Assembly (NCBI RefSeq): GCF_001279775.1
Contig: NZ_LGDG01000284.1
Coordinates: 62,001-126,000 of the forward strand
Length of the DNA: 64,000 nucleotides
DNA from: Streptomyces sp. MMG1533
Lineage (GTDB): Bacteria; Actinomycetota; Actinomycetes; Streptomycetales; Streptomycetaceae
Direction: 5' to 3'
Positions 1-8,182 of the stretch are shown here, piece after piece; positions within the stretch are counted from its first letter, which is position 1; each line of letters starts with the position of its first letter. Under the pieces are notes generated by a model. It saw only the letters and a program-made list of their open reading frames with translations, was not told where the DNA came from and made no database searches. The translations under genes and the position numbers were made by a program.

Positions 1-570
1 CTCGTGCGTGACGAGCGCGTGGTCGGCCGGGCCCGGCAGATCCTCGGCTCGGACGTGTACGTCCACCAGTCGCGGATCAACGTCAAGCCCGGCTTCGGCG
101 CCAGCGGCTTCTACTGGCACTCCGACTTCGAGACCTGGCACGCCGAGGACGGTCTGCCGAACATGCGGACGGTGTCGGTCTCGATCGCGCTCACCGAGAA
201 CTACGACACCAACGGCGGTCTCATGATCATGCCGGGGTCGCACCGCACGTTCCTCGGGTGTGCGGGGGCCACTCCGAAGGACAACTACAAGAAGTCGCTG
301 CAGATGCAGGACGCCGGCACGCCGTCCGACGAGGCGCTGACCGCCATGGCGAGCGAGTACGGCATCAAGTTGTTCACGGGCAAGGCCGGTTCGGCGACCT
401 GGTTCGACTGCAACTGCATGCACGGCTCGGGCGACAACATCACGCCCTTCCCGCGCAGCAACGTCTTCATCGTGTTCAACAGCGTGGAGAACGAGGCGGT
501 TGAGCCGTTCGCGGCGCCGGTACGGCGTCCGGAGTTCATCGGGGCGCGGGACTTCACGCCCGTGAAGTGA
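1..570 (+). CDS. ectD: Ectoine hydroxylase, C-terminal part (cut by window edge)
   Basis: This is the last ~189 residues of an Fe(II)/2-oxoglutarate dioxygenase that converts ectoine to 5-hydroxyectoine, a cytoplasmic compatible solute. The EctD signature FYWHSDFETWH is visible, with iron ligands His and Asp at fragment residues 39 and 41. The distal His lies in CMHGSGDNITP, followed by the SNVFIVFNSVEN strand. EctD proteins are usually about 300 residues, so roughly 110 are missing upstream of the window. The GTG at position 4 is only an internal codon. ectABC would be expected just outside the window. Confidence 0.93.
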   Translation, partial: LVRDERVVGRARQILGSDVYVHQSRINVKPGFGASGFYWHSDFETWHAEDGLPNMRTVSVSIALTENYDTNGGLMIMPGSHRTFLGCAGATPKDNYKKSLQMQDAGTPSDEALTAMASEYGIKLFTGKAGSATWFDCNCMHGSGDNITPFPRSNVFIVFNSVENEAVEPFAAPVRRPEFIGARDFTPVK

Positions 571-578
571 ACCGAGTC

Positions 579-622
579 GGAGCGGGCGGTGTCACAGCCA
601 TGCGAGTGACGCCGCCCGCTCC
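579..622. terminator. Bidirectional terminator hairpin between convergent genes
   Basis: There is a 17-bp inverted repeat (579-595 with 606-622, one G-U pair) with a 10-nt loop. It sits directly after ectD and includes the last codons and stop of the convergent gene at 592-1596. Its position and stability fit a shared intrinsic terminator, although there is no clear U tract. Confidence 0.7.
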
Positions 623-1596
623 AGCACGTTTTGTACGGCTGCCGCGTCGCCGTCGGCGCCCCGCGGCACCTCGTCGGGCGCGTATCGTCCGCCGACGAGG
701 AGGCAGAAGTCGACGGGACTCAGGGTGAGTTCGGCGCGTACGGGCTCGTCCTCGGAACCCAGCACCCACTCGTCGCCGCCGGTGACCGCGAACAGCACCG
801 GCGGCGCGGTGGGCCCGAGGGCCAGGCCGAGGATGCGGACGGCCAGCCGGACCAGTTGCCACAGGTGTGCCTCGGGTGGCGGCGGGACCGCCAGACCGAG
901 GGCGCGGCCGATGTCGTCGGTGTGGATCCACACCTCGAAGGCCCGCACCAGGAAGTGCTCGGCCACCGGCAGCCGCATCCCCATCAACGTCACGGCGGGC
1001 GCGGCCCGTTCGGGATCGCGCGCCTCGGGCGTCGCGAGCAGCGCTTCCGCCTGAGCGGCCCAGTCGGCGACGGTCTCCTCGGGCGTACGGCCGTGCTCGT
1101 GGGCGATGACCTGGGCGGTACGCCGGTTCCAGGCGTCCTCCCAGGGCGCGTCCTCGTCGATGGTCGAAGGCCGTACCCGTGTGTCGACTCCCAGCCGGCC
1201 GGCCAGGGGCTCGTCGGCGGCGAGGAGGTGGGCGACGGTCGCGTGCACGTCCCAGTCGTGCACCACCGGGGTGCCCCAGCGGCCGTCCGCCTCGCGCAGC
1301 AACGCCTTGAGCCCGGCGACGGCGGCGGCGTAGGGGGCGGCGTGCGGGGCCACCCGGGGTGCGGCCTGGCGCAGGCGCAGGGCGGGCCGGAGCAGGTCGG
1401 CAGCGGGCCGGGCCGGGGATGCGTTCAGCTGCGGCCCGTCCAGCAGCCGTACCGTCTCCCGCAGCCGTTCCGCCTCCGCCGCGCAGTCCTCGCACTCGGC
1501 CAGGTGCCGGGGGATCTTCTTCTCGTCGGCCGGTTCCAGGGCGCCGAAGGCCCAGGCGGCCAGCAGGTCCCGTACGGCGTCGTGCTCCGTGGTCAT
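592..1596 (-). CDS. Zinc-finger anti-sigma-like protein fused to an MDMPI/DinB-type domain
   Basis: The 334-residue protein starts with a putative zinc-binding anti-sigma (ZAS/zf-HC2) module (residues ~1-55) containing the spaced HLAECEDC motif. After a linker comes a mycothiol-dependent maleylpyruvate isomerase-like (MDMPI/DinB) helical domain with the typical HDWDVHATVAHLLAADEP and EVWIHTDDIGRALG segments. It lies 43 nt downstream of the ECF sigma factor gene on the same strand, so it is probably the cognate anti-sigma or redox sensor. No transmembrane helix is seen, so it should be cytoplasmic. The ATG at 1596 is preceded by a GGAAGGAGG-like ribosome site. Confidence 0.8.
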   Translation of the reverse strand: MTTEHDAVRDLLAAWAFGALEPADEKKIPRHLAECEDCAAEAERLRETVRLLDGPQLNASPARPAADLLRPALRLRQAAPRVAPHAAPYAAAVAGLKALLREADGRWGTPVVHDWDVHATVAHLLAADEPLAGRLGVDTRVRPSTIDEDAPWEDAWNRRTAQVIAHEHGRTPEETVADWAAQAEALLATPEARDPERAAPAVTLMGMRLPVAEHFLVRAFEVWIHTDDIGRALGLAVPPPPEAHLWQLVRLAVRILGLALGPTAPPVLFAVTGGDEWVLGSEDEPVRAELTLSPVDFCLLVGGRYAPDEVPRGADGDAAAVQNVLERAASLAWL

Positions 1597-1639
1597 CGCG
1601 CACCTCCTTCCCTGGCCTCGACGGCTTCCCTGATCGCCA

Positions 1640-2284
1640 TCATGCGCCTCTTTCCCACGCCGGGTCGGGCGGGTCGGGCGAATCCGCTGAATCCGCTGAA
1701 TCCGCCAAAGATACGGCCAAGGTGCGCAGCGCCGTGCGCAGCCGGGTCTTGGCGGTGCCCTCGGGGATGCCGAGCTCGACTGCGGCCTGCCGGTAGGTGC
1801 GGCCCGCGAAGTAGGCGAGGTGCACGACCTCCCGTTGCGGCTGCGGTAGTTCGGCGAGCGCGGAGTGCAGCAGCAGGGAGCGTTCCCGGTCGACGACCGC
1901 CTCGTCGGGGCCGGGAGCGGCGTCGGGGATCGTGTGCAGCGCGGCGTCGTCGGCGCGGGCGTCCTTGCGGTGCCGGGCCTCGCTGCGCACCCAGTCGACG
2001 GCCCGCCGGTGGGCGAGCACGGACAGCCAGGTGCGCAGGGTGCCCCGGCGCGCGTCGAAGGCGTACGGCCTGCTCCACAGCTGGGCGAAGACCTCCTGTG
2101 CCACCTCCTCGGCGGCGGCCGGACTGCGGGTGACCCGCAGGGCCACCCGCTGCACCAGCCCGCCGTACACCGTGTACGCCTCGGCCAGCGCCGACTCGTC
2201 GCCGTGGACCAGCCGCCGGTGCAACTCCGCGTCGGCAGACGGTTCGACGGACGTCTTGTCCGTGGACTCCAACGGCACCACCAC
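1640..2284 (-). CDS. ECF RNA polymerase sigma factor (SigK-like)
   Basis: This 214-residue sigma-70 family protein has region 2 (VTRSPAAAEEVAQEVFAQLW, promoter melting and -10 recognition) and region 4 (REVVHLAYFAGRTYRQAAVELGIPEGTAKTR, helix-turn-helix for -35). It reads into a coupled gene for a zinc-finger MDMPI protein, the usual sigma/anti-sigma order. Three GTG codons stand in a row at the start; the first at 2284 has a GGAAGGGG Shine-Dalgarno. The C-terminal tail ADSADSADSPDPPD is encoded by 9-bp tandem repeats and lies beyond the conserved fold, so it is probably dispensable. Confidence 0.9.
   Translation of the reverse strand: MVVPLESTDKTSVEPSADAELHRRLVHGDESALAEAYTVYGGLVQRVALRVTRSPAAAEEVAQEVFAQLWSRPYAFDARRGTLRTWLSVLAHRRAVDWVRSEARHRKDARADDAALHTIPDAAPGPDEAVVDRERSLLLHSALAELPQPQREVVHLAYFAGRTYRQAAVELGIPEGTAKTRLRTALRTLAVSLADSADSADSPDPPDPAWERGA
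1662..1706. repeat. Five 9-bp tandem units in the 3' end of the sigma gene
   Basis: Three copies of GAATCCGCT (last unit one base different) follow two copies of CGGGTCGGG, all in frame with the sigma-factor coding sequence. They encode the acidic/proline tail. In-frame 9-bp units can expand without breaking the frame. Confidence 0.75.
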
Positions 2285-2329
2285 CCCTGTGCCCCTTCCT
2301 AGCGTCCCCGGCGGGCCCGCGCCACCGGT

Positions 2330-3382
2330 TCAGCCCGACAGGACGTCCAGCAGCCGGTCCACGTCCGTCGTCGTGTTGTAGAGGTGGAAGGAGGCACGCA
2401 GGTTGCCCGCGCGGTTGGAGACCTCGATGCCGGCACTGCTCAGGTCGGGCTGGCGGTGGCCGAGTCCGGGGACGGAGACGATCACCGAGCCGGGGGCGGG
2501 GACCGGTTCGTGGCCCAGCGTGGTGAGGCCCGCGCGGAAGCGGTCCGCGAGGGCTAGGTCGTGGGCGTGGACGGCCTCGACGCCGAGTTCCTCCAGGAGT
2601 TCGAGCGAGCGGCGCAGTCCCGCGTACGAGAAGAGCGCCGGGGGCAGGTCGAAGCGCCGGGCGGAGTGGGCGAGTTCGGTGACGGGGCCGTAGCAGCTGT
2701 CCCAGGGGTTCTCCCCAGCCACCCAGCCCGCCAGGATCGGCGTCAGCCCTTCGAAGTCCTCCGGCACGACGAGGAAACCCACCCCGTGCGGCCCGAGTAG
2801 CCACTTGTATCCGACGGAGACGGTGTAGTCGTACGCGTCGGCCTCCATCGGCAGCCAGCCGGCGGACTGGGAGACGTCGACGTACGTGCGGGCGCCGTGC
2901 TCCCGGGCCGCCTCCCGGAGCGCCGGCAGGTCCGCGATCCGTCCGTCGGCGGACTGCGCGGAGCTGACCGCGACGAGCGCGGTGCCCGGGCGGACGGACT
3001 CGGCGATCCGCTCCAGCGGCACGGCCCGCACCTTGAGGTCGCCGCGGGCGTAAAAGGGGTTCACGACGGAGGTGAAGTCGTCCTCGGCGGTGAGGACTTC
3101 GGCGCCCGCGGGCAGCGAGGCGGCGACCAGCCCGGTGTGGGCGGCGACCGACGAGCCCGCCGCCACCCGTCCGGCCGGGACGCCGGCCAGCCGGGCGAAG
3201 GCGGCCCGGGCGGTCTCGACGTCGTCGTACAGCGCGTCCAGCGGCCTGCCGTCGGCCCGCATCAGCGCGGCTTCCTGAAGGGCGGCCACGGTGCGGGCGG
3301 GCAGCAGGCCGTTGCTCGCGGTGTTCAGGAAGGTGTTCTTCGGGGCGAACTCGGAACGGACCAGGCTCTCGAAGGTCTCCAT
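2330..3382 (-). CDS. PLP-dependent aminotransferase class V-fold enzyme
   Basis: This is a fold-type I PLP enzyme of about 350 residues related to cysteine desulfurases and isopenicillin-N epimerase-like proteins. The cofactor lysine lies in SVGYKWLLGPHGVGFL, and an aspartate before it (TYVDVSQSAGW) would contact the pyridine nitrogen. The start is taken as ATG 3382 (METFESLV), which begins the conserved fold; an upstream ATG at 3418 adds 12 residues but has no Shine-Dalgarno. The substrate cannot be told from sequence. The gene stands alone between the sigma factor and the DsbA-like gene, all on the same strand. Confidence 0.82.
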   Translation of the reverse strand: METFESLVRSEFAPKNTFLNTASNGLLPARTVAALQEAALMRADGRPLDALYDDVETARAAFARLAGVPAGRVAAGSSVAAHTGLVAASLPAGAEVLTAEDDFTSVVNPFYARGDLKVRAVPLERIAESVRPGTALVAVSSAQSADGRIADLPALREAAREHGARTYVDVSQSAGWLPMEADAYDYTVSVGYKWLLGPHGVGFLVVPEDFEGLTPILAGWVAGENPWDSCYGPVTELAHSARRFDLPPALFSYAGLRRSLELLEELGVEAVHAHDLALADRFRAGLTTLGHEPVPAPGSVIVSVPGLGHRQPDLSSAGIEVSNRAGNLRASFHLYNTTTDVDRLLDVLSG

Positions 3383-3481
3383 GTCTTCACTGTGAGGCCC
3401 TGACAACCTATGGTCCATTGCGAATTTTTACGTGATTCCCCTTAGCGATGCTTATACATACGCTCCCACCTGCACGGTTCC

Positions 3482-4198
3482 TCAGTGCTGCGGCACCGCG
3501 CACCCGTCAGGACCGCATGCCTCCGCGCTCCCCCGGTCGATCAGCTGCAGCGGCGGACGCTCGCCCCACGCCTGCGTCAGCGCCTGCGCGAAGACCTCGG
3601 CGGGCTGGGCGCCGGAGACGCCGAACTTGCGGTCGAGGACGAAGAAGGGCACGCCGTTCGCGCCGAGCTCGGCGGCCTCGCGCTCGTCGGCGCGGACCTC
3701 GTCGGCGTAGGCGGCCGGGTCGGCGAGCACCTTGCGTACGGCGTCGGCGTCGAGCCCTGCGGCGACGGCCAGCTCCACCAGCCGCTCTTCGCCCTCGGAG
3801 AAGACGGACCGCTCCTCGGCGAAGTTGGCCTTGTAGAGCAGGCCGAGGAGCTCGTCCTGGCGGCCCTGCTCCTTGGCGAGGTGCAGGAGGCGGTGCATGT
3901 CGAAGGTGCTGCCGTGGTCGCGGCCCCGGGTGCGGTACTCCAGCCCCTCGGCGGCGGCCTGCGCACCGAGGTTCTCCTCGCCGGCCTGGGCCTGCGACTC
4001 GCTCATTCCGTACTTCTTGGTGAGCATCGTGAGCACGGGCTGGATGTCGCCCTTGGCTCGGCCGGGGTCCAGCTCGAACGACCGGTGCACCACCTCGACC
4101 TGCTCGCGGTGCGGGAAGGCCTCCAGCGCCTTCTCGAAGCGGGCCTTGCCCACGTAGCACCAGGGACAGGCGATGTCCGACCAGATCTCGACGCGCAT
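3482..4198 (-). CDS. DsbA family oxidoreductase (FrnE-like)
   Basis: A 238-residue thioredoxin-fold protein with the redox motif CPWC at residues ~11-14 and the cis-proline loop NGVPFFVL near residue 180, separated by the helical insertion of the DsbA/FrnE family. It has no signal peptide, so it acts in the cytoplasm as a dithiol-disulfide oxidoreductase. The extra C-terminal cysteines (EACGPDGCAVPQH) are near-terminal and could form a second redox or metal site. ATG 4198 has a GGAGAG ribosome site. The cellular partner is unknown. Confidence 0.88.
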   Translation of the reverse strand: MRVEIWSDIACPWCYVGKARFEKALEAFPHREQVEVVHRSFELDPGRAKGDIQPVLTMLTKKYGMSESQAQAGEENLGAQAAAEGLEYRTRGRDHGSTFDMHRLLHLAKEQGRQDELLGLLYKANFAEERSVFSEGEERLVELAVAAGLDADAVRKVLADPAAYADEVRADEREAAELGANGVPFFVLDRKFGVSGAQPAEVFAQALTQAWGERPPLQLIDRGSAEACGPDGCAVPQH

Positions 4199-4311
4199 GT
4201 TCTCGGCTCTCTCCAGGTCGTGCGGGCACGGAGGCTCCCTCCGGCGAGTGCATGAACGTTCAAGAAGCGGGGTTCATTCCCGAGCGCGGGTTGTGGTGGT
4301 GGGGTCGGGGC

Positions 4312-4414
4312 CGTGTCGGGGGGTGTCCGTCCTCGGAACGGCGCGGAATCGGTTTCTTACGGGGGGCGAACGCGTTGACGCGCCAACCGCTGCGGGCGGA
4401 CACCCCCCGACACG
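4312..4414. repeat. Perfect 18-bp inverted repeat with 67-nt spacer
   Basis: Arms 4312-4329 and 4397-4414 are exact reverse complements with a G6/C6 core. The spacer holds no convincing gene. It could be an RNA hairpin, a protein-binding dyad or the relic of a small mobile element. No flanking target duplication was found by eye. Confidence 0.7.
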
Positions 4415-4433
4415 TCCCCTTGCCGCCGTACGC

Positions 4434-4600
4434 GAGTGCGGGAGCGTACGCCGTCCCGGTGCCGCCTCGCCGCGGTGCGAGTGCGAGTGCGAGTGCGAGT
4501 GCGAGTGCGGGAGCGTACGCCGTCCCGGTACGGCCTCGCCGCGGTGCGGGTGCGAGTGCGGGAGCGTACGCCGTCCCGGTGCCGCCTCGCCGCGGTGCGG
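4434..4600. repeat. Three ~47-bp direct repeats with embedded hexamer tract
   Basis: Copies begin near 4434, 4503 and 4554 and share GAGTGCGGGAGCGTACGCC, then GTCCCGGT and CTCGCCGCGGTGCG. Between copies 1 and 2 lies a run of five GAGTGC hexamers. Both strands stay open in several frames here because of composition only, so I call no gene. Spacing is irregular (69 and 51 nt) and the intervening sequence is itself repetitive, so this is not a CRISPR array. Confidence 0.8.
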
Positions 4601-4690
4601 GTGCGCGCACCTTGCGGCGCCGGTTGCGGGCGGGCACGGGCCACCTCTCGGCCGACCGAGACGGGTGGCGGGTGGGCATAGGTCGGGGGT

Positions 4691-4709
4691 CTGGGGGCGG
4701 AGCCCCCAG
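4691..4709. terminator. GC-rich hairpin, dispersed Streptomyces type
   Basis: The stem CTGGGGGC / GCCCCCAG has a GGA loop. This gggggcggagccccc sequence is familiar from many Streptomyces intergenic regions. It lies directly downstream of the AraC relic on the minus strand and could be its old terminator. Confidence 0.6.
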
Positions 4710-4737
4710 GGACGTGCGCCCACTCGGCGGGCTGCCG

Positions 4738-4985
4738 TCAAGTGGCGGTGGGCGTTCCGGTTCCCAGGCGGCTGGGCTGCGCCCGGTACGCGCTCTGCGT
4801 CAGCCCGGTCCGCCGGACCAGATGCTCCCGCAGCGAGTCGGACGTGCCGAGGCCGCTCTCGCGAGCCACCTGGCCCATGGGCGGGCCGGTGGCCTCCAGG
4901 AGCGCCTTGGCACGCTCGATGCGCTGGTCTCCGGCGCTTTCGAGGCGGGGATGCCGGTGAGTCCGGGGATCGGCGCGGCCAAGGT
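4738..4985 (-). pseudogene. C-terminal relic of an AraC/GlxA-type regulator
   Basis: Reading the minus strand upstream of the stop at 4738-4740 gives the second helix-turn-helix of AraC-family proteins: GDQRIERAKALLE, then PMGQVARESGLGTSDSLREH, then RRTGLTQSAYRAQ. This matches the conserved recognition-helix region of GlxA-like regulators. Nothing upstream supplies the first HTH or the amidotransferase-like domain, and no start codon fits. It is therefore a truncated remnant of roughly 70 codons lying between repeats and an intact gene. Confidence 0.72.
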
Positions 4986-5002
4986 TCGTGTGACGGGTCC
5001 GC

Positions 5003-5605
5003 TCAGCTTCCGTCTCGCAGGTCGTTCGGCCAGGTGGGCCGGAACTCGATGTGGTCGTACGTCACCACGCACCCCTCCCCCATCGGCGACTGCGCCATGA
5101 AGCCGACCAGAGCCGCGCCGGTCTCCTTCTCGTCCCCCAGGGTGAACAGGCGGACGAAGGTCCAGCGCGCTCCGTCACGGGAGGCGTGGAAGGCGAAGGC
5201 ACGGCCGGTCCGGCTCACCCTGAGCCAGACGGAACTGCCGTCCACCGCCCAGGAGTTGGCGTCGTCGGAGTGTCCCCGGGTGACCACCGTACAGACGGTG
5301 GCCACATCCGGGGAGTACTCCAGACACAGCTTGGCCCAGGCCCGCTCACCGACATGGACGTAGAGCGCCCCCGCGTCGAATGCCCCGGCGAAACCCACAG
5401 TGACGCGCGCGATCAGCTGGAAGTCCCCTTCGGGGTCGCCCAGCAGACGGGGTGCGTCGGAGGCGGGGTCCAGCCCTTCGCCGGTCGGCGGCACGAACCG
5501 GTCCTGGCGGGGCCCGGCCCATCCGGTGAGAACACCGTCCTCGTGGGACCAGCTGCCGTCGGGGCCGTAGGTACGGAGGGGAAAAGGCAGTTCGGGAATT
5601 ACCAC
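5003..5605 (-). CDS. DUF1349 (concanavalin-like) protein
   Basis: The 200-residue protein matches the DUF1349 family of beta-sandwich proteins: an early PDGSW...DGVLTGWAGPRQDRF segment, then GALYVHVGERAWAKLCLEYSP, and a VRLFTLGD...VGFMAQSPMGEGC end. Related folds bind carbohydrates, but no function has been fixed for this family and none is assigned here. It starts with GTG at 5605 and has no signal peptide. It is separated from the AraC relic by 17 nt and from the dehydrogenase gene by 110 nt. Confidence 0.8.
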   Translation of the reverse strand: MVIPELPFPLRTYGPDGSWSHEDGVLTGWAGPRQDRFVPPTGEGLDPASDAPRLLGDPEGDFQLIARVTVGFAGAFDAGALYVHVGERAWAKLCLEYSPDVATVCTVVTRGHSDDANSWAVDGSSVWLRVSRTGRAFAFHASRDGARWTFVRLFTLGDEKETGAALVGFMAQSPMGEGCVVTYDHIEFRPTWPNDLRDGS

Positions 5606-5639
5606 GTCCGGTACCTGTTCATCTCAGGGGCAGGTGCGC

Positions 5640-5700
5640 GGCTCAGGGGCGCAGGGAACTGCGCGACCAGCCACAACCGACCGGCAGCCCGCAATCCACC
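5640..5700. repeat. Copy of a dispersed Streptomyces intergenic sequence
   Basis: The stretch GGGGCGCAGGGAACTGCGCGACC followed by AGCCACAACC resembles a short intergenic sequence I recognise from many Streptomyces chromosomes. GCGCAGGGAACTGCGC forms a small hairpin. It is recalled by memory, not verified by search. Confidence 0.45.
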
Positions 5701-5715
5701 GCACCCCCTACGGCG

Positions 5716-7260
5716 CTATCGCTCCAAGCGCCCGTTGAACCGACGAGGCAGCCCCAGCGGGTTGTCGTCCTTCAGCTCCGCCGGCAGCAGCGCCTGCGGT
5801 GCGTTCTGATACGCGACCGGCCGCAGCCACCGCTCAATGGCCGTACCGCCCACGGAAGTGGACGTCGACGTCGTGGCCGGGTACGGACCGCCGTGATGCT
5901 GGGCCGGAGCCACGGCGACACCCGTCGGCCATCCGTTCACCAGCACACGGCCGGCGAGCGGTGTGAGCTCGGCGAGGATCTCCGCGCCGCGCCCCTCGCC
6001 GGCCGCCTCCTCCGTCGACAGGTGAACCGTCGCGGTGAGGTTGCCGGGGAGACGGGACAGCACGGCCTGGGCCTGTGCGTCGTCGTCGTAGCGGGCCACG
6101 ACCGTCACCGGCCCGAAGCACTCCTCCAGCAGAAGGTCGTAGGCGCCCTCGCTGGTCAGCTTGTCCGCCGCCACCGTCAGGAAGCCGGCGCTCACCGTGT
6201 GCTCGCCGCCCGCACCCGGCGTCACCGGCGAGTCGACGTCCGGGAGTTCGGCGCGCTCGGCGACGCCCGCGACGAAGTTGTCCCGCATGCGGTGGTCGAG
6301 AAGGACCCCGGCCTCGGTGTCGCTGACGGCGTCGGTCAGGGACTTCAGCAGACGGTCGCCCGGCGCGCCGGACGGGGCGAGAACGAGCCCCGGCTTCACA
6401 CAGAACTGGCCGACGCCCAGCGTCATCGAACCGGCGAGGCCCGCGCCGATCGCCTCGGCGCGCTCCGCGGCCGCCGCCTCCGTGATCACGACGGGGTTCA
6501 GCGACCCCAGCTCACCGTGGAACGGGATCGGCACCGGCCGGGCGGCCGCCGCGTCGAAGAGGGCACGCCCGCCCCGAATGGAACCCGTGAAGCCCGCCGC
6601 GGTGACCAGCGGGTGCTTGATCAGCCCGATGCCCGCCTCGAAGCCGTGGACGAGACCGACGACGCCCTCGGGGATGCCGTGCGCGGCGGCGGCCCGGCGC
6701 AGGACGGACGCGACCAGCTCGGACAGGGCCGGGTGGTCGGGGTGGGCCTTGACGACGACCGGGCAGCCCGCGCCCAGCGCGCTCGCGGTGTCGCCGCCGG
6801 CGACCGAGAACGCGAAGGGGAAGTTGGAGGCCGAGTAGACGGCGACGACGCCGAGCGGCACCTTGTAGCGGCGCAGGTCGGGGATCGGCGGGGTCGCGGT
6901 GTCGTCGGGGTGGTTGATGACGACGTCGAGGAAGGCGCCCTCGTCGACGATGTCCGCGAAAGCCCGGAGCTGGTAGCAGGTGCGGGCGAGTTCGCCGGTC
7001 AGCCGGACCGGGCCGAGCGCGGTCTCGGCGTCGGCGGCCTCGACGAGGTGGTCCTTCGACGCCTCAAGGCCGTCGGCGGCGGCGCGCAGGAAGGCCGAGC
7101 GGACCGCTCGGTCGGCGAGGGCGCCCCGCGCGGCGTGCGCGGCGCGGACGGTGGTGTCCACCTCCTGGGCTGTGGCCTCCACCGCAACCTGTTCGCGCTG
7201 CTTCCCGGTTCGGGGGTCGACACTCCAGACTGGTGCTGCTGCCACCGCGGGTCCCTCCAT
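5716..7260 (-). CDS. Alpha-ketoglutaric semialdehyde (2,5-dioxovalerate) dehydrogenase
   Basis: A 514-residue NADP-type aldehyde dehydrogenase of the KGSADH/dioxovalerate subgroup oxidises 2,5-dioxovalerate to 2-oxoglutarate. The cofactor-binding AVYSASNFPFAFSVAGGDTASALGAGCPVVVKAHP segment (given here only as position ~135-170), the glutamate in FHGELGSLNPV and the catalytic cysteine in GVGQFCVKPG are present. ATG 7260 follows an AAGGAAAAG ribosome site; an ATG at 7314 would add 18 residues. It diverges from the IclR gene. It is the shared last step for the galacturonate and possible arabinose routes encoded at 39-48 kb. Confidence 0.9.
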   Translation of the reverse strand: MEGPAVAAAPVWSVDPRTGKQREQVAVEATAQEVDTTVRAAHAARGALADRAVRSAFLRAAADGLEASKDHLVEAADAETALGPVRLTGELARTCYQLRAFADIVDEGAFLDVVINHPDDTATPPIPDLRRYKVPLGVVAVYSASNFPFAFSVAGGDTASALGAGCPVVVKAHPDHPALSELVASVLRRAAAAHGIPEGVVGLVHGFEAGIGLIKHPLVTAAGFTGSIRGGRALFDAAAARPVPIPFHGELGSLNPVVITEAAAAERAEAIGAGLAGSMTLGVGQFCVKPGLVLAPSGAPGDRLLKSLTDAVSDTEAGVLLDHRMRDNFVAGVAERAELPDVDSPVTPGAGGEHTVSAGFLTVAADKLTSEGAYDLLLEECFGPVTVVARYDDDAQAQAVLSRLPGNLTATVHLSTEEAAGEGRGAEILAELTPLAGRVLVNGWPTGVAVAPAQHHGGPYPATTSTSTSVGGTAIERWLRPVAYQNAPQALLPAELKDDNPLGLPRRFNGRLER

Positions 7261-7324
7261 GTTGCTTTTCCTTCGGCGTATTTGCTGCTTTATTGCCGCA
7301 GTATCTAGGGTCATCCACCAGGGT

Positions 7325-7342
7325 CGTTCGATATGCTGAACG
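7325..7342. promoter_or_regulatory. Candidate IclR operator in divergent promoter region
   Basis: CGTTC-N8-GAACG (7325-7329 and 7338-7342) is a perfect 5-bp dyad between the divergently transcribed dehydrogenase and the IclR regulator. Its position fits autoregulation and control of the dehydrogenase. No footprint knowledge exists for this site. Confidence 0.5.
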
Positions 7343-7405
7343 CCGTCTCTGATGATGAATATGCTGTTGGAGACTATTTCCCGTCGAACGAAGGGGTCAA
7401 GGGCG

Positions 7406-8179
7406 ATGTCGGCAGCCGAGACAGGCGGCGGGGCGCAGGTCAAATCCGCGGTACGGACGGTTGAACTGCTCGAGTACTTCGCCGGACGCCCCGGTATGCA
7501 CTCCCTCGCGGCGGTCCAGGAGGCCGTCGGGTATCCCAAGTCCAGTCTGTACATGCTACTGCGCACGCTCGTGGAGCTGGGCTGGGTGGAGACGGACGCG
7601 ACGGGCACGCGGTACGGCATCGGTGTCCGGGCGCTGCTGGTCGGCACGTCGTACATCGACGGCGACGAGGTGGTCGCGGCGGCCCGCCCGACGCTGGACC
7701 GCCTCTCGGACGACACGACGGAGACGATCCACCTGGCGCGTCTGGACGGCACGAACGTCGTCTACCTCGCCACCCGGCAGTCGCAGCACTATCTGCGCCC
7801 CTTCACCCGGGTGGGCCGCCGGCTGCCCGCGCACTCCACGTCCCTGGGCAAGGCACTGCTGAGCACCTACTCGGACGAGCAGGTCCGCAAGATGCTGCCC
7901 GAGACCCTCCCCGCCCTGACCGAGCACACGATCACCGACCGGGAGAAGCTCATCGAGGAGCTGCACCAGGTGCGGGAGCAGGGCTTCGCGGTGGACCGCG
8001 AGGAGAACACGCTGGGGCTGCGCTGCTTCGGCGTGGCGATCCCCTACCGCACCCCTGCGCGCGACGCGATCAGCTGCTCGGTGCCGGTGGCGCGGCTGAC
8101 CCCCGCACACGAGCAGATGGTGAAGGACGCGCTGTTCGACGCCCGTGACCGGCTGACCCTCGCCACCCGGAGGCTCTGA
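7406..8179 (+). CDS. IclR family transcriptional regulator
   Basis: About 257 residues: an N-terminal winged helix (VKSAVRTVELLEYFAGRPG, then SLAAVQEAVGYPKSSLYMLLRTL) and a C-terminal IclR effector domain (RPFTRVGRRLPAHSTSLGKALLSTY, CFGVAIPYR). The start is set at ATG 7406 because AAGGGGTCAAGGG precedes it; an in-frame ATG at 7352 would lie inside the intergenic dyad region. KdgR-like members of this family respond to sugar-acid intermediates. Its divergent partner oxidises 2,5-dioxovalerate, so a uronate-catabolism regulator is the natural inference. Confidence 0.88.
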   Translation: MSAAETGGGAQVKSAVRTVELLEYFAGRPGMHSLAAVQEAVGYPKSSLYMLLRTLVELGWVETDATGTRYGIGVRALLVGTSYIDGDEVVAAARPTLDRLSDDTTETIHLARLDGTNVVYLATRQSQHYLRPFTRVGRRLPAHSTSLGKALLSTYSDEQVRKMLPETLPALTEHTITDREKLIEELHQVREQGFAVDREENTLGLRCFGVAIPYRTPARDAISCSVPVARLTPAHEQMVKDALFDARDRLTLATRRL

Positions 8180-8182
8180 ACG

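Noticed and set aside
4434..4600. CRISPR array
   Set aside because: Copies are irregularly spaced (69 and 51 nt), the spacers are themselves repetitive, and no cas genes occur nearby.
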